Virus record (IMG/VR): IMGVR_UViG_3300024239_000013
Location: 255,335-319,334 of that record
Reading direction: 5' to 3' (one strand)
From: a virus
DNA length: 64,000 nucleotides
How positions within the stretch are numbered: the stretch's first letter is position 1; each line of letters begins with the position of its first letter. The position numbers and the translations under genes were made by a program. Below, one piece after another: positions 26,239 to 34,440 of this stretch. The notes under the pieces were generated by a model. That model had not been told where the DNA came from. It ran no database searches and saw only the letters and a list, made by a program, of their open reading frames with translations.

Positions 26239-26940
26239 CTAGAAGCAGATTTTTTTCATGATAAGCATTAATGTTCTAACGTCGGACTCACAATATCTTG
26301 ATATCTTCAAGTGATCTTTGTCCAACCAATACGTTTCATTTACTTTGGATCCATCAAGATCTCCTTTAGGAGATTCTATATTTAGGGAGCAGGCTAATAA
26401 ATCTAAGCTAAGATATTTTTGTTGAACCCAGCTACCAAATGAAAATATCTCAGAGGTATCAACATAAGGGATTTCCCATGGTTTTTTGTCCCATACTTGT
26501 AAATTTCCTGATGGATTTATTCCATTGAATATCATTCTTTTACCAAGACATGGAACATCAAATCCCTTAATATTATGACCACACAATTTCCAATTTTTGG
26601 CCATTGCATTATTGAATATCTTGTTGGTTTTGTTTAGTATATCAACCTCATCGTCACCATAAAAAGATTTAAACGACATTTCACCATCCGCACTAAAAGA
26701 TCCAAAACTAACACATACAACTTTTGAAAATTCGGGTTCTAGAGATCCTTTTTGTAAAAATATTTCACTGTCAGATGCTTTTTCTAGCTCTATATTAGAT
26801 CCTCTATAATAATTTGCTCTCTTAGTCCAAAGAAGAGCAAGTCTAGGATTTAAATATTCCATGGATGAGTAGGATTCGTATGCGCATGCTGTCTCTACAT
26901 CAAAATAAAGTAGATTTTGTATTACTTCTTTTTTAAACAT
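26239..26940 (-). CDS. 3'-5' exonuclease, DEDDy type (PolB-associated exo-like)
   Basis: 233 aa. Exo motif I is LLYFDVETA (Asp and Glu), motif II is LCGHNIKGFDVPCL (N and D), and motif III is HLKISRYCESDVRTLM (Y...D). The order and spacing match the stand-alone PolB-type exonuclease family (Pfam PF10108) rather than T4 DexA. It would degrade single-stranded DNA 3' to 5', for proofreading, recombination or host DNA turnover. Start ATG at 26940. It begins the replication/repair block to the right of the terminator. Substrate preference cannot be read. Confidence 0.75.
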   Translation of the reverse strand: MFKKEVIQNLLYFDVETACAYESYSSMEYLNPRLALLWTKRANYYRGSNIELEKASDSEIFLQKGSLEPEFSKVVCVSFGSFSADGEMSFKSFYGDDEVDILNKTNKIFNNAMAKNWKLCGHNIKGFDVPCLGKRMIFNGINPSGNLQVWDKKPWEIPYVDTSEIFSFGSWVQQKYLSLDLLACSLNIESPKGDLDGSKVNETYWLDKDHLKISRYCESDVRTLMLIMKKICF

Positions 26941-26988
26941 AAAAAATTATTTTTAAGCAAATTTAATAAAAATTCCCGAGAATAAAAA

Positions 26989-27891
26989 TTATTTTTTTAA
27001 AATTTTATTTATTATAGTAGGAGGAAGAGCTTTATAGGTTTTCATATATTTAATATATGATAGTTCTCTTTTAGGTGAATCTATTATAACATCACAATCT
27101 AAACCAAAAGTAGGTATTCTTCTGCTTAAAAATTGTACTGGATTTGGTGAAATAGAAATTCCGTTTTCATTTATTTCCTCAGATTCGGAATGTATATAAA
27201 AAGGTTTTTGACCGGGTCTCCATGTGGAAGCAGCTAAGAATAGTGCTTCTCTTATCGAGAGTCCACCGTCATTAAATTGATGAGGAAGAGATCTGAAACA
27301 AAGAGGAATTCCAGATTCATAATATATTCCAGAAAGAAGATCAGTGATTGAAAATAAACTTGGCTTATCGTCATTTGTTACACATAACTTCTGTCTAGTT
27401 CTATCAGATAACAATGAAAGTCTCTCGCAAAACAATTTCATCGTTTGTTTTCTGTTGCCATAAGCAGATCCAATTCTAACTATTATAGATGGATAATTAA
27501 TGCCGAGAAGGTCTAGTATAGAACTCAATCGGTTTAAAAATAATACACTATTTTCTTTTACCGATTCTATTTGACTTCCTAAGAAATGTTCCTTCCCTAC
27601 AAAAAAACAAATCTTTAGAGAATTCTTGTTAATTAATGAATTTATAGAATTTATTCTTGACGATATCTCAGGATCCTCTTCCTCTATAACATCCAGGAAA
27701 AAAGATTCATGAAAATCAATTTCACCAACATCTAAACAAACAATATTTGCATGGATCCGTGAATTTATTACACAAACATCCAATATTAACGAAAGTATAT
27801 CCTTATAAGAGGTTATTGTAAAGTCCCCCTTTATATGTTCTCTTGGAATTCCAAGATATGAAATATTCGGTTGATTATTTCCAGATAACAT
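26989..27891 (-). CDS. UV-damage endonuclease (UvdE/UvsE) family protein
   Basis: 300 aa. It shows the UvdE TIM-barrel pattern: N-terminal ISYLGIPREH, a helix with MKLFCERLSLLSDRTRQKLC, then VTNDDKPSLFSITDLLSGIY (the family's 'NDDK' motif), GIPLCFRSLPHQFNDGG, and RPGQKPFYIHSES. UvdE nicks 5' of UV photoproducts and starts alternative excision repair. Several metal-binding His/Asp/Glu positions are seen, but one usual His site reads FRSLPHQF, so metal binding should be checked. T4 uses DenV for the same job. It lies between an exonuclease and replication genes. Confidence 0.7.
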   Translation of the reverse strand: MLSGNNQPNISYLGIPREHIKGDFTITSYKDILSLILDVCVINSRIHANIVCLDVGEIDFHESFFLDVIEEEDPEISSRINSINSLINKNSLKICFFVGKEHFLGSQIESVKENSVLFLNRLSSILDLLGINYPSIIVRIGSAYGNRKQTMKLFCERLSLLSDRTRQKLCVTNDDKPSLFSITDLLSGIYYESGIPLCFRSLPHQFNDGGLSIREALFLAASTWRPGQKPFYIHSESEEINENGISISPNPVQFLSRRIPTFGLDCDVIIDSPKRELSYIKYMKTYKALPPTIINKILKK

Positions 27892-27937
27892 TTATTTTTT
27901 ACTATTGTATCTGAATAACAGTAAATAGTTTCGCTAG

Positions 27938-28417
27938 TTATCCACCAGTAGTTTCCAAGCCAAGTTCGTTTGAGCTATATACAGTATCTGAATTGTAAGC
28001 AGATCCTGGTATTTCGTTATTTTTATATTTTGAAAGGGTTTCCATGTTACCGTGATCCCCACCTTCTGCAAATTTAACGGTGTCACTTTTAACCTCAATA
28101 ACGCTTTCTGTTTTTTTACCGTCAGTATAAACTTGTATAAAATATCTATATTGCTGATTATCAGGATTTCTAAAAGCTCTAACTATTACACCAATAACCT
28201 TCTTCTTTGAATTCAATGGCTGAGCAGTGATAACATCACCCAATTGAAATTGTGAACCCTTAACAGTTCTATCCACATTAGGATCTGGGCCAACGGAAAC
28301 CGAAAGATCACTGAATGGCTTATAATTTATTTTAAATACACCATTGGCTCCGCCATATCCATAGCTGTCTCCAAATGCATTGCTATCAAATTCATTTATT
28401 GAGATTATGTGTTTCAT
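27938..28417 (-). CDS. Hypothetical protein with tag-like N-terminus
   Basis: 159 aa. It begins MKHIISINEFDSNAFGDSYG, resembling the targeting tag (I-x-x-E-F) but without a clear LNE cleavage site. The body is beta-rich (FQLGDVITAQPLNSKKKVIG, QQYRYFIQVYTDGKKTESVI), like a small barrel. No family recognised. It sits one base from the 28419-28967 gene. The role could be virion-associated; evidence is thin. Confidence 0.45.
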   Translation of the reverse strand: MKHIISINEFDSNAFGDSYGYGGANGVFKINYKPFSDLSVSVGPDPNVDRTVKGSQFQLGDVITAQPLNSKKKVIGVIVRAFRNPDNQQYRYFIQVYTDGKKTESVIEVKSDTVKFAEGGDHGNMETLSKYKNNEIPGSAYNSDTVYSSNELGLETTGG

Positions 28418-28418
28418 A

Positions 28419-28967
28419 TTAATTAATGTCGGGATTTTCCGAGTTATTTTGAAGCTTTATAACTTCTTTTATCTTAGAAGCTAATTCATATTGTTCATTG
28501 TCAATAGCCTTTTTGAACATAATCTCGAGTTTATTCTCATCGGAATCCTCAAATTTATTATTCTTATATTGAGAATTTTCTATAGTTAGGACCCTTTGTG
28601 GAGAGTAGATGACTTCTAGTGTAGAATCTAGTACAATCTCTTCGAATTCCGCTTCTTCATCATCATATTGTTCCATCAGCTGGTTTAATGATTCTTCGGT
28701 CCATTCTGCATTGTTCCAGAAAATCATCCAATACCCATAAATTAATTCGGAAAGATCATTTTCTATGACGTATTTTAATAGGCATTTTAGCTCATTTTTT
28801 ATATCTGATTTGGTTATACCGGTATCAAAAGATTTTCTCTTAATTCCAGGTATAGCAGAGGTTCCGTCTCCGACACCTTTTTTAAAGCAAGTATTTACCG
28901 CATAAATAGAATCCCAGTCTAGACTAGAAATTACTTTTTCGATTAATTTATTGTTGGGCTTTTTCAT
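28419..28967 (-). CDS. Hypothetical protein with UVR-like C-terminus
   Basis: 182 aa. The C-terminal FKKAIDNEQYELASKIKEVI resembles the UVR motif (short helical hairpin that mediates UvrB-UvrC contacts). The N-terminal part is helical and acidic (LKYVIENDLSELIYGYWMIF, LNQLMEQYDDEEAEFEEIV). No nuclease or helicase domain is present. A protein-protein adaptor is possible. A GGATATATA element sits only about 5 bases upstream of the ATG at 28967. Confidence 0.5.
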   Translation of the reverse strand: MKKPNNKLIEKVISSLDWDSIYAVNTCFKKGVGDGTSAIPGIKRKSFDTGITKSDIKNELKCLLKYVIENDLSELIYGYWMIFWNNAEWTEESLNQLMEQYDDEEAEFEEIVLDSTLEVIYSPQRVLTIENSQYKNNKFEDSDENKLEIMFKKAIDNEQYELASKIKEVIKLQNNSENPDIN

Positions 28968-28972
28968 TTTTT

Positions 28973-28983
28973 TATATATCCTT
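28973..28983 (-). promoter_or_regulatory. GGATATATA promoter-like element
   Basis: Minus strand AAGGATATATA, ending about 5 bases before the ATG at 28967. The spacing is shorter than for the other copies, so transcription from here would give an almost leaderless mRNA. Confidence 0.3.
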
Positions 28984-29397
28984 TTATCTTCCTATTTGCT
29001 CTGCTATATCGGATATCCATTTCTGGTATCTTTCTGGATAGAAACTTTTTAACTGTAAAAGATCTTTTTTTGTAATTTTGTATTTTTCCCTTATTAAATC
29101 TTCAATATCAGGTAATTCTTTTACTGAATCTATCTTCTCCTTTTCTAATTTTTTAGTTTTTGTATATATCCAAGTTGGAGGTTTGCTGTATCTGTGAGAT
29201 AGATTGTCTCTCCACCAATCTACTACCGGAGGGGAGACAACCTTTAATTTATTGAATTGATTAGCCTGTATGGGAAATTGTATCGACATGATTCGATTGA
29301 CCATAAAAAAATTCTTAGACTTATCAAATTTACCTACAGTTTTCCAAACTTTATCGTCACTTGAAAATATATTTTTTATTAAAGTAAATAATTCCAT
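28984..29397 (-). CDS. 62: Putative clamp-loader small subunit, gp62-like
   Basis: 137 aa (T4 gp62 is 187; cyanophage versions are near 140). The pattern FFMVNRIMSIQFPIQANQFN, then DWWRDNLSHRYSKPPTW, matches the 'F.VNR.LS..P......N' opening of short gp62 proteins. The C-terminus (IREKYKITKKDLLQLKSFYP) resembles the helical tail. gp62 joins four gp44 subunits to load the sliding clamp gp45. gp44 lies nearby at 31078-32022, separated by RNase H and guanylate kinase. The call rests on weak motifs plus context. Confidence 0.5.
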   Translation of the reverse strand: MELFTLIKNIFSSDDKVWKTVGKFDKSKNFFMVNRIMSIQFPIQANQFNKLKVVSPPVVDWWRDNLSHRYSKPPTWIYTKTKKLEKEKIDSVKELPDIEDLIREKYKITKKDLLQLKSFYPERYQKWISDIAEQIGR

Positions 29398-29402
29398 TGT
29401 TA

Positions 29403-30551
29403 TTAATTTAGAAAATTTTCAAAAGGATCAAATCCTTTAGGTTGGTATCCACTAGTTACCCATTCGGTTCCTTCTAATATTTTTATTCTATCTAGAGTTA
29501 CTGATCTTTTTTCAATATTAGATCCTCTCTCAATCTCACTTAAACAACCTTTAGCTACAAAATCTGGTATCATACTTCGATCCAACCACATCAATTTAAA
29601 GTTCCTAATTATATTAGATTTAACTTTTACCCTGTTTTCTGTACTATCTACGCCTTTAGAAGTTCGAATTACAATACCACTAAGCCAATCCAGGAAATTC
29701 TCGCTATCTTCGGAATTTAACAAATAGCTAAAACTCTTATCAGACCATTCTGATTCTAGGAATGCACCGTAAACAGCTTCTGCTTTTTTTTGTGTGAAAT
29801 TGACAATCTTATTGTTATTGGTATAAGACCATACACTAGGTACAGAATCTCCTTTATCCCCGATTAAAATTTTATTAAATATGAAAGGTCTACTTTCAAT
29901 TTCCTCTATCTGAACTTTCTTAAGAAAATCTTTAAACCTTTCCTTTTCTGGGGAAATTGCAGAAGCCATATTAAAAATATCAATAGACTCGTTTTTATCC
30001 AGCCAATCCTCTTTCCATCCTTTAGGAACCGAAATCACATTTTTCTTAGAGTTATTGTTCCATATCGTAGTCCACGATTTATTAGAAATTTTTGCTAATT
30101 GGTGCAAATCCTTATCACCAGTTATGATTATGCAATTTTCTCCTGCTTCGTTAAAGTGATCTGACCAGTACATAAGTAAATCGTCACCCTCTGCACCTTC
30201 GGTTTTAGAAAAAATGAATCCCATTTTTTCTAATTGGGCACCAAAAGATTGCATGAGATCAAAAAATATAGTCCAGTCTACTGCTTCATCTTTTACTCTT
30301 CCTGATTTATACCCCCCGTCCTCTATTTCAATATCCTTCCTCCAGCTTCTACTATCAGAAGTAAAAATTAATCTTCCCCCTTGTGGGATCATTTTCAGGG
30401 AGGAGCAAAGATCGGTAGAAACTTTTCGGATAAATGCAGCTTGTTCAGATTTATCTTTTAAGATTTTACCAGGATCTACATTTCCATACCCACCAAATAT
30501 TCCAAAGGTTTTATGAAATATATAATTCCCGTCTATTAATATATTAACCAT
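29403..30551 (-). CDS. rnh: T4-type RNase H / 5'-3' exonuclease (FEN family)
   Basis: 382 aa (T4 RNase H is 305). Acidic metal-site motifs of the FEN family appear in order: MVNILIDGNYIFHKTF, LIFTSDSRSWRKDI, SKTEGAEGDDLLMYWS, CIIITGDKDLHQL and FNKILIGDKGDSVPSV (helix-hairpin-helix start). It removes RNA primers and short 5' flaps at Okazaki fragments. Its position with gp44, DNA ligase and a gp62-like gene fits lagging-strand processing. The C-terminal about 70 residues extend beyond the catalytic core. Confidence 0.85.
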   Translation of the reverse strand: MVNILIDGNYIFHKTFGIFGGYGNVDPGKILKDKSEQAAFIRKVSTDLCSSLKMIPQGGRLIFTSDSRSWRKDIEIEDGGYKSGRVKDEAVDWTIFFDLMQSFGAQLEKMGFIFSKTEGAEGDDLLMYWSDHFNEAGENCIIITGDKDLHQLAKISNKSWTTIWNNNSKKNVISVPKGWKEDWLDKNESIDIFNMASAISPEKERFKDFLKKVQIEEIESRPFIFNKILIGDKGDSVPSVWSYTNNNKIVNFTQKKAEAVYGAFLESEWSDKSFSYLLNSEDSENFLDWLSGIVIRTSKGVDSTENRVKVKSNIIRNFKLMWLDRSMIPDFVAKGCLSEIERGSNIEKRSVTLDRIKILEGTEWVTSGYQPKGFDPFENFLN

Positions 30552-30559
30552 TTCTTTTA

Positions 30560-31078
30560 TTATATTTTATATTTATTAACATCTGCCCATTCAACATCTA
30601 ATTTAAAATTAGGGTCGGTTATTTTATAATCGAAATCAGTAAAGTTTTCAAAATCCTTTTTATCTGATTCCAATCTTCTATTTACAGTATCAGCATCTTT
30701 CCTATCGGATAATCTTTTTTTTCTTATCTCCTCGTCTATATCAAAATAAACTATAAAAGACTCCTTTCTATCTTCAGGTTTTAATCTCATGATCCCGGAT
30801 GGTGTCATTATAAATAAATTGGATTTAGAAAATTCTTCAATAGTTGTTCCGTATAACCATCCATTAAAAATTACATATTCATAAAATAAATCTTTAGCTA
30901 TAAAATGATGGTTAGCAGAGTCCATAGATATAAAATGATAATCCTTCCCATCAACCTCACCAATTCTAGGAGGTCTTGTGGTATGGGATATACAATAGAC
31001 AAATCCAGATTCCTCCAGAATTTCTCTAGCATAATCTTTTCCTGAAGCTCCTTTACCCACTAATATAATTCTTTTCAT
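30560..31078 (-). CDS. Guanylate-kinase-like nucleotide kinase
   Basis: 172 aa from the ATG at 31078; the longer form would need a TTG. The start overlaps the gp44 stop (TGATG). The P-loop region is IILVGKGASGKDYAREIL, where GKD replaces the usual GK(S/T), as in some phage NMP kinases. The guanylate-kinase GMP-binding signature is clear: YCISHTTRPPRIGEVDGKDY, then FIAKDLFYEYVIFNGWLYG. Arg-rich lid RKKRLSDRKDADTVNRRLES. It would make GDP/dGDP from (d)GMP and ATP. Confidence 0.8.
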   Translation of the reverse strand: MKRIILVGKGASGKDYAREILEESGFVYCISHTTRPPRIGEVDGKDYHFISMDSANHHFIAKDLFYEYVIFNGWLYGTTIEEFSKSNLFIMTPSGIMRLKPEDRKESFIVYFDIDEEIRKKRLSDRKDADTVNRRLESDKKDFENFTDFDYKITDPNFKLDVEWADVNKYKI

Positions 31079-32022
31079 CAATCTATCATTTTTTGTATCT
31101 GATAAACTAAGGATAAAAGGGAAACCATCGGATCTATTACCTGTGTTCTTTGAGCTTGATGTTCGGCCACTAGTATTATAACACCAGGTATTATTTTTTT
31201 ATGCTCAGGCTTATTGTCGATTATCCATTTTATGAATTCATCTCCTAATGCAGACATTACATCATCTACCTTACCTTGATATTCACCAACTATAGATTGA
31301 TAATTCTTGATAGGATCCTTCGAATTTAATATGAGATCGTAAAGAGTCTCGTAAGACCAGCCTAGTTCCTTCATTTTATTCTGATCTACGGTTTTAACTC
31401 CTTCGATAGTCCAACTTTGAATTTTATTTAAAGCTGATCTAAAATCAGGATAATAATTTCTCTGGAATTCTAAAAGTGATTCGCTATCGATAGAAATATT
31501 CAATTTGCTAAGAATTAAACTAATTCTTTTATTCCATTCTTCTTTTAGTTGGTTTTCTTCTTCAGTTGTTGCTGGAGTAAAATCTATAACTTCGAATCTA
31601 CTTTTTATAGCATCTGGGATTTTGTTGATATAGTTACATGTGGATATGAATCTGGTATTTCCAGCAAATTTCTCGATAGTTCCTCTTAAAGCTTTATGAA
31701 ACTGATCTGAAACCCCATCAAACTCATCCAATATTACCACTTTTTTTGAAGACTTACCATCCAATACAGATATTGTTGAGCAGAAATCATTTATCTTAAC
31801 TCTAAGGGTTTCTACTGAACTCTCATCTGATCCATTTATGAATATATGGGGATAAGGCGCAGCTAAAATTTTAGCCAGAGTTGTCTTCCCACACCCCGGA
31901 GGTCCACTAAGAAGTACATTTTGATTTAATCCATTTTCAAACACTCTTGAAATTCTTTGAGGCAATATCATATGTCTCAATTCTTTCGGTCTAAGCTTTT
32001 CTGTTAATAATTCTTGTATCAT
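31078..32022 (-). CDS. 44: Sliding-clamp loader large subunit gp44
   Basis: 314 aa (T4 gp44 is 319). AAA+ motifs: Walker A GPPGCGKTTL (40-49), Walker B VVILDEFDGV (95-104), sensor 1 FISTCNYINKI (125-135), and Arg-finger motif AIKSRFEVIDF (138-148). C-terminal collar helices follow. It opens and loads the gp45 clamp for DNA polymerase and late transcription. It lies 33 bases from DNA ligase and overlaps guanylate kinase by one base. Confidence 0.93.
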   Translation of the reverse strand: MIQELLTEKLRPKELRHMILPQRISRVFENGLNQNVLLSGPPGCGKTTLAKILAAPYPHIFINGSDESSVETLRVKINDFCSTISVLDGKSSKKVVILDEFDGVSDQFHKALRGTIEKFAGNTRFISTCNYINKIPDAIKSRFEVIDFTPATTEEENQLKEEWNKRISLILSKLNISIDSESLLEFQRNYYPDFRSALNKIQSWTIEGVKTVDQNKMKELGWSYETLYDLILNSKDPIKNYQSIVGEYQGKVDDVMSALGDEFIKWIIDNKPEHKKIIPGVIILVAEHQAQRTQVIDPMVSLLSLVYQIQKMID

Positions 32023-32055
32023 ACTAATTCTAGTGAATAAATTAATTCTTGTTTC

Positions 32056-33387
32056 TTAAAATTTATTAGAAAAGTCATCTGAAGTTGTCTTGTCGGATCT
32101 TATCTCTATAAATCTTGGTAAAAATAAAGATCTGTTTCCGTGTTTATCCTCTATAGTTACGTTATATTGGACAGCAGCAATTTTTCCAATATGAGAATCT
32201 GGATCTTCACTTAGTGTTTTTAAATCATTGTCAGTAAATCCGGCTCCGACTTTAACATTAAGAGTCCCACTTGAATCTGTTAAGATAAATCCACCAATAA
32301 ATCCTTCTCTCTTTCCCTCTCCTGGATACCATCCAGTTATAAGAAGATCGCAATCATTAACCTCTTTAAATTTTATCCAAGACTTAGATCTTTTACATTC
32401 ATAAACAACATCAGCTTTACAAATAACTCCCTCCCCACCTTCATCGACAATCTTTTTATAAATAGACGAAACTTCACTGGCATCTTTAAGCTCCCACATT
32501 TTAGCTAATTTAACCGGGGATTCTTCTGAAATCGAGGATAAAACTTTTTCTAACGTATCTCTTCTTATTTTGTAATTAATAACTCCAGAGCCAGTATCTA
32601 GAGTAGATGCTTCCTCCAGATCAAAAATATTAAAAAGAAGTCCCTTTTCTATAGATGAATCAACTTTACCCTTAAGTATCTGAGTAACCTTGCCACTGAC
32701 TGATTTTCTATTCAAATCCGTTAATTCGCCATCGAAAAACCAATCACCCTTCAATCCGCTATTTATCATACACGTTTTAAGATCGAAAGTTATTTTAGGA
32801 AAACAAGAGGAATCAAGTTCATTAAATGCTCTAGTAAAGTAGGAAAATTCACCATTCTTATAAAGTGCTATTACTCTCACTCCATCATATTTCTCCTCAC
32901 AATATACTTTTCCCCATTTTTCTATGTTATCGTGATCATCTGTTGCCAGCATAAGAGAAGGATCGGGGATTAATTCTCTCTTAAGTGCTTTATTGATAAG
33001 TTTTGCACCTATACCTATGTTCATTCTTTTGGTTAATATTTTCATAAGTACAGTTCTGAGTTCCAAATCCTCAGCATCATCTTCAGATATTCTCTGTGAG
33101 ATGATATTTTGAGCTCTACCTCTAAGTATATCGTTTGCTGCAGGGGCTTTTTTAAGCTCTTCTACAAGGGCTTTAAATTCATCCCAATGATTAGGATTAC
33201 TTTCACTTAAAGATTCGTTAAAAGATATCTTATGAAGTTTTGTGGTAATAAATGGGTTATAACAGACGTCTAGAATATAAGAGAATTTGTCTGTTAAGTT
33301 TTCTTCGATTAATTTTTGTTTTGCCTTTTGAGATCCCTCTCCTGTAAGATTTTCTAGATTTTTAAAAATTCTTAATTCTTGTATCAT
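32056..33387 (-). CDS. 30: ATP-dependent DNA ligase
   Basis: 443 aa (T4 gp30 is 487). Motif I is EEKYDGVR with the adenylated Lys at 166. Motif III region WFFDGELTD, motif IV EGGEGVICK and motif V SWIKFKEV are all present, and an OB-fold follows. The N-terminal about 140 residues are helical. It seals nicks between Okazaki fragments using ATP. It starts with the same MIQEL opening as gp44, probably by chance or by leader duplication. Confidence 0.92.
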   Translation of the reverse strand: MIQELRIFKNLENLTGEGSQKAKQKLIEENLTDKFSYILDVCYNPFITTKLHKISFNESLSESNPNHWDEFKALVEELKKAPAANDILRGRAQNIISQRISEDDAEDLELRTVLMKILTKRMNIGIGAKLINKALKRELIPDPSLMLATDDHDNIEKWGKVYCEEKYDGVRVIALYKNGEFSYFTRAFNELDSSCFPKITFDLKTCMINSGLKGDWFFDGELTDLNRKSVSGKVTQILKGKVDSSIEKGLLFNIFDLEEASTLDTGSGVINYKIRRDTLEKVLSSISEESPVKLAKMWELKDASEVSSIYKKIVDEGGEGVICKADVVYECKRSKSWIKFKEVNDCDLLITGWYPGEGKREGFIGGFILTDSSGTLNVKVGAGFTDNDLKTLSEDPDSHIGKIAAVQYNVTIEDKHGNRSLFLPRFIEIRSDKTTSDDFSNKF

Positions 33388-33436
33388 ATTGATTTATTTT
33401 TTCACAAATATAATACAAAAATTCGAACTGAAAAAA

Positions 33437-34408
33437 TTATAAATTGAAATATTTACTATTATAGACATCTTCTATCCCGACCGAAACCGCACCTACACTA
33501 GAGCATGCGATAGATCCAGCTATATTACATAATTTTAAAGATTCTTTTATATCCAACCCAGAAGAAAAACATAAAGATATCATAGCGGTAACGGTATCAC
33601 CAGCACCCGAAACGTCGGAAATTTTCACAGGATATGAAGGAGAGTGATATGATTCATTAGCAGTGATGAAAATTACCCCATTTTCTGATAAGGTGACTAG
33701 TATAGATTCTATACCTAATTTAGATATAATATTCCTTCCCTCATAAACTATGGAATCGAAATCATTGGGACTCAATTTTTTATTGATTAAACTACAAAAC
33801 TCTAAGAAATTGGGTTTAATCAAAGTACAACCGCTATATGAATCAAAATTTTTTAATTTAGGGTCTACTAATACTGGCTTATTTTTTTCCTTGCAAATTT
33901 TTATAATTCCCTTTATAAGTACAGAGGTTAATAATCCTTTATTATAGTCCTCCATAATAACACAATCATAAAAATCTATAACGGATTCTATTTTTGATAA
34001 TATAATAGATTCTAAATTACTATCAATATCAATTATATCCTCATTATCAACTCTTAATAATTGATGAGAATTTGAAATGTATCTTGATTTAGTAGTTGTC
34101 TTTATTCCCGACCTTTTTATAAGAAGGCTGAGATCAGATTTTTCTGAAACCAAACTTTCTACCTTATCTCCATTAAGATCATTTCCTATAACAGAAATAA
34201 TATCGCTATATCCACCTAAAGAATGAATGTTTAGAAAAACATTACCTGCCCCTCCTAAATAGTAATTTTCAGATTTATTTAATAATACCGGTACTGGAGC
34301 TTCTGGGGATATTCTAGATACGATTCCATTTACATAATGGTCTAGCATGATATCTCCAATGACCAATATTTTAAGTCTGGAAAAAATATCCCTGATGTCT
34401 AGATTCAT
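33437..34408 (-). CDS. PfkB kinase, HldE N-domain-like (heptose 7-phosphate kinase)
   Basis: 323 aa. VIGDIMLDHYVNGIVSRISP then EAPVPVL (17-42) is the signature of the HldE/RfaE kinase domain, followed by GGAGNVFLNI. The PfkB C-terminal signature ISDVSGAGDTVTAM (263-276) contains the catalytic Asp271. HldE phosphorylates D-glycero-D-manno-heptose 7-phosphate at C1 on the way to ADP-heptose. Only the kinase domain is present; the adenylyltransferase domain of bifunctional HldE is absent, as in RfaE1. Other PfkB sugar kinases share the fold, so the substrate is inferred. It is the last gene before the portal block. Confidence 0.75.
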   Translation of the reverse strand: MNLDIRDIFSRLKILVIGDIMLDHYVNGIVSRISPEAPVPVLLNKSENYYLGGAGNVFLNIHSLGGYSDIISVIGNDLNGDKVESLVSEKSDLSLLIKRSGIKTTTKSRYISNSHQLLRVDNEDIIDIDSNLESIILSKIESVIDFYDCVIMEDYNKGLLTSVLIKGIIKICKEKNKPVLVDPKLKNFDSYSGCTLIKPNFLEFCSLINKKLSPNDFDSIVYEGRNIISKLGIESILVTLSENGVIFITANESYHSPSYPVKISDVSGAGDTVTAMISLCFSSGLDIKESLKLCNIAGSIACSSVGAVSVGIEDVYNSKYFNL

Positions 34409-34440
34409 TTGAGATTGAGTTTTTTAGAGATTATTTATTA

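Noticed and set aside
29162-29173. TTGGATATATA match inside the gp62-like gene
   Set aside because: It lies within coding sequence and is not at a gene start, so it is probably chance in AT-rich coding DNA.
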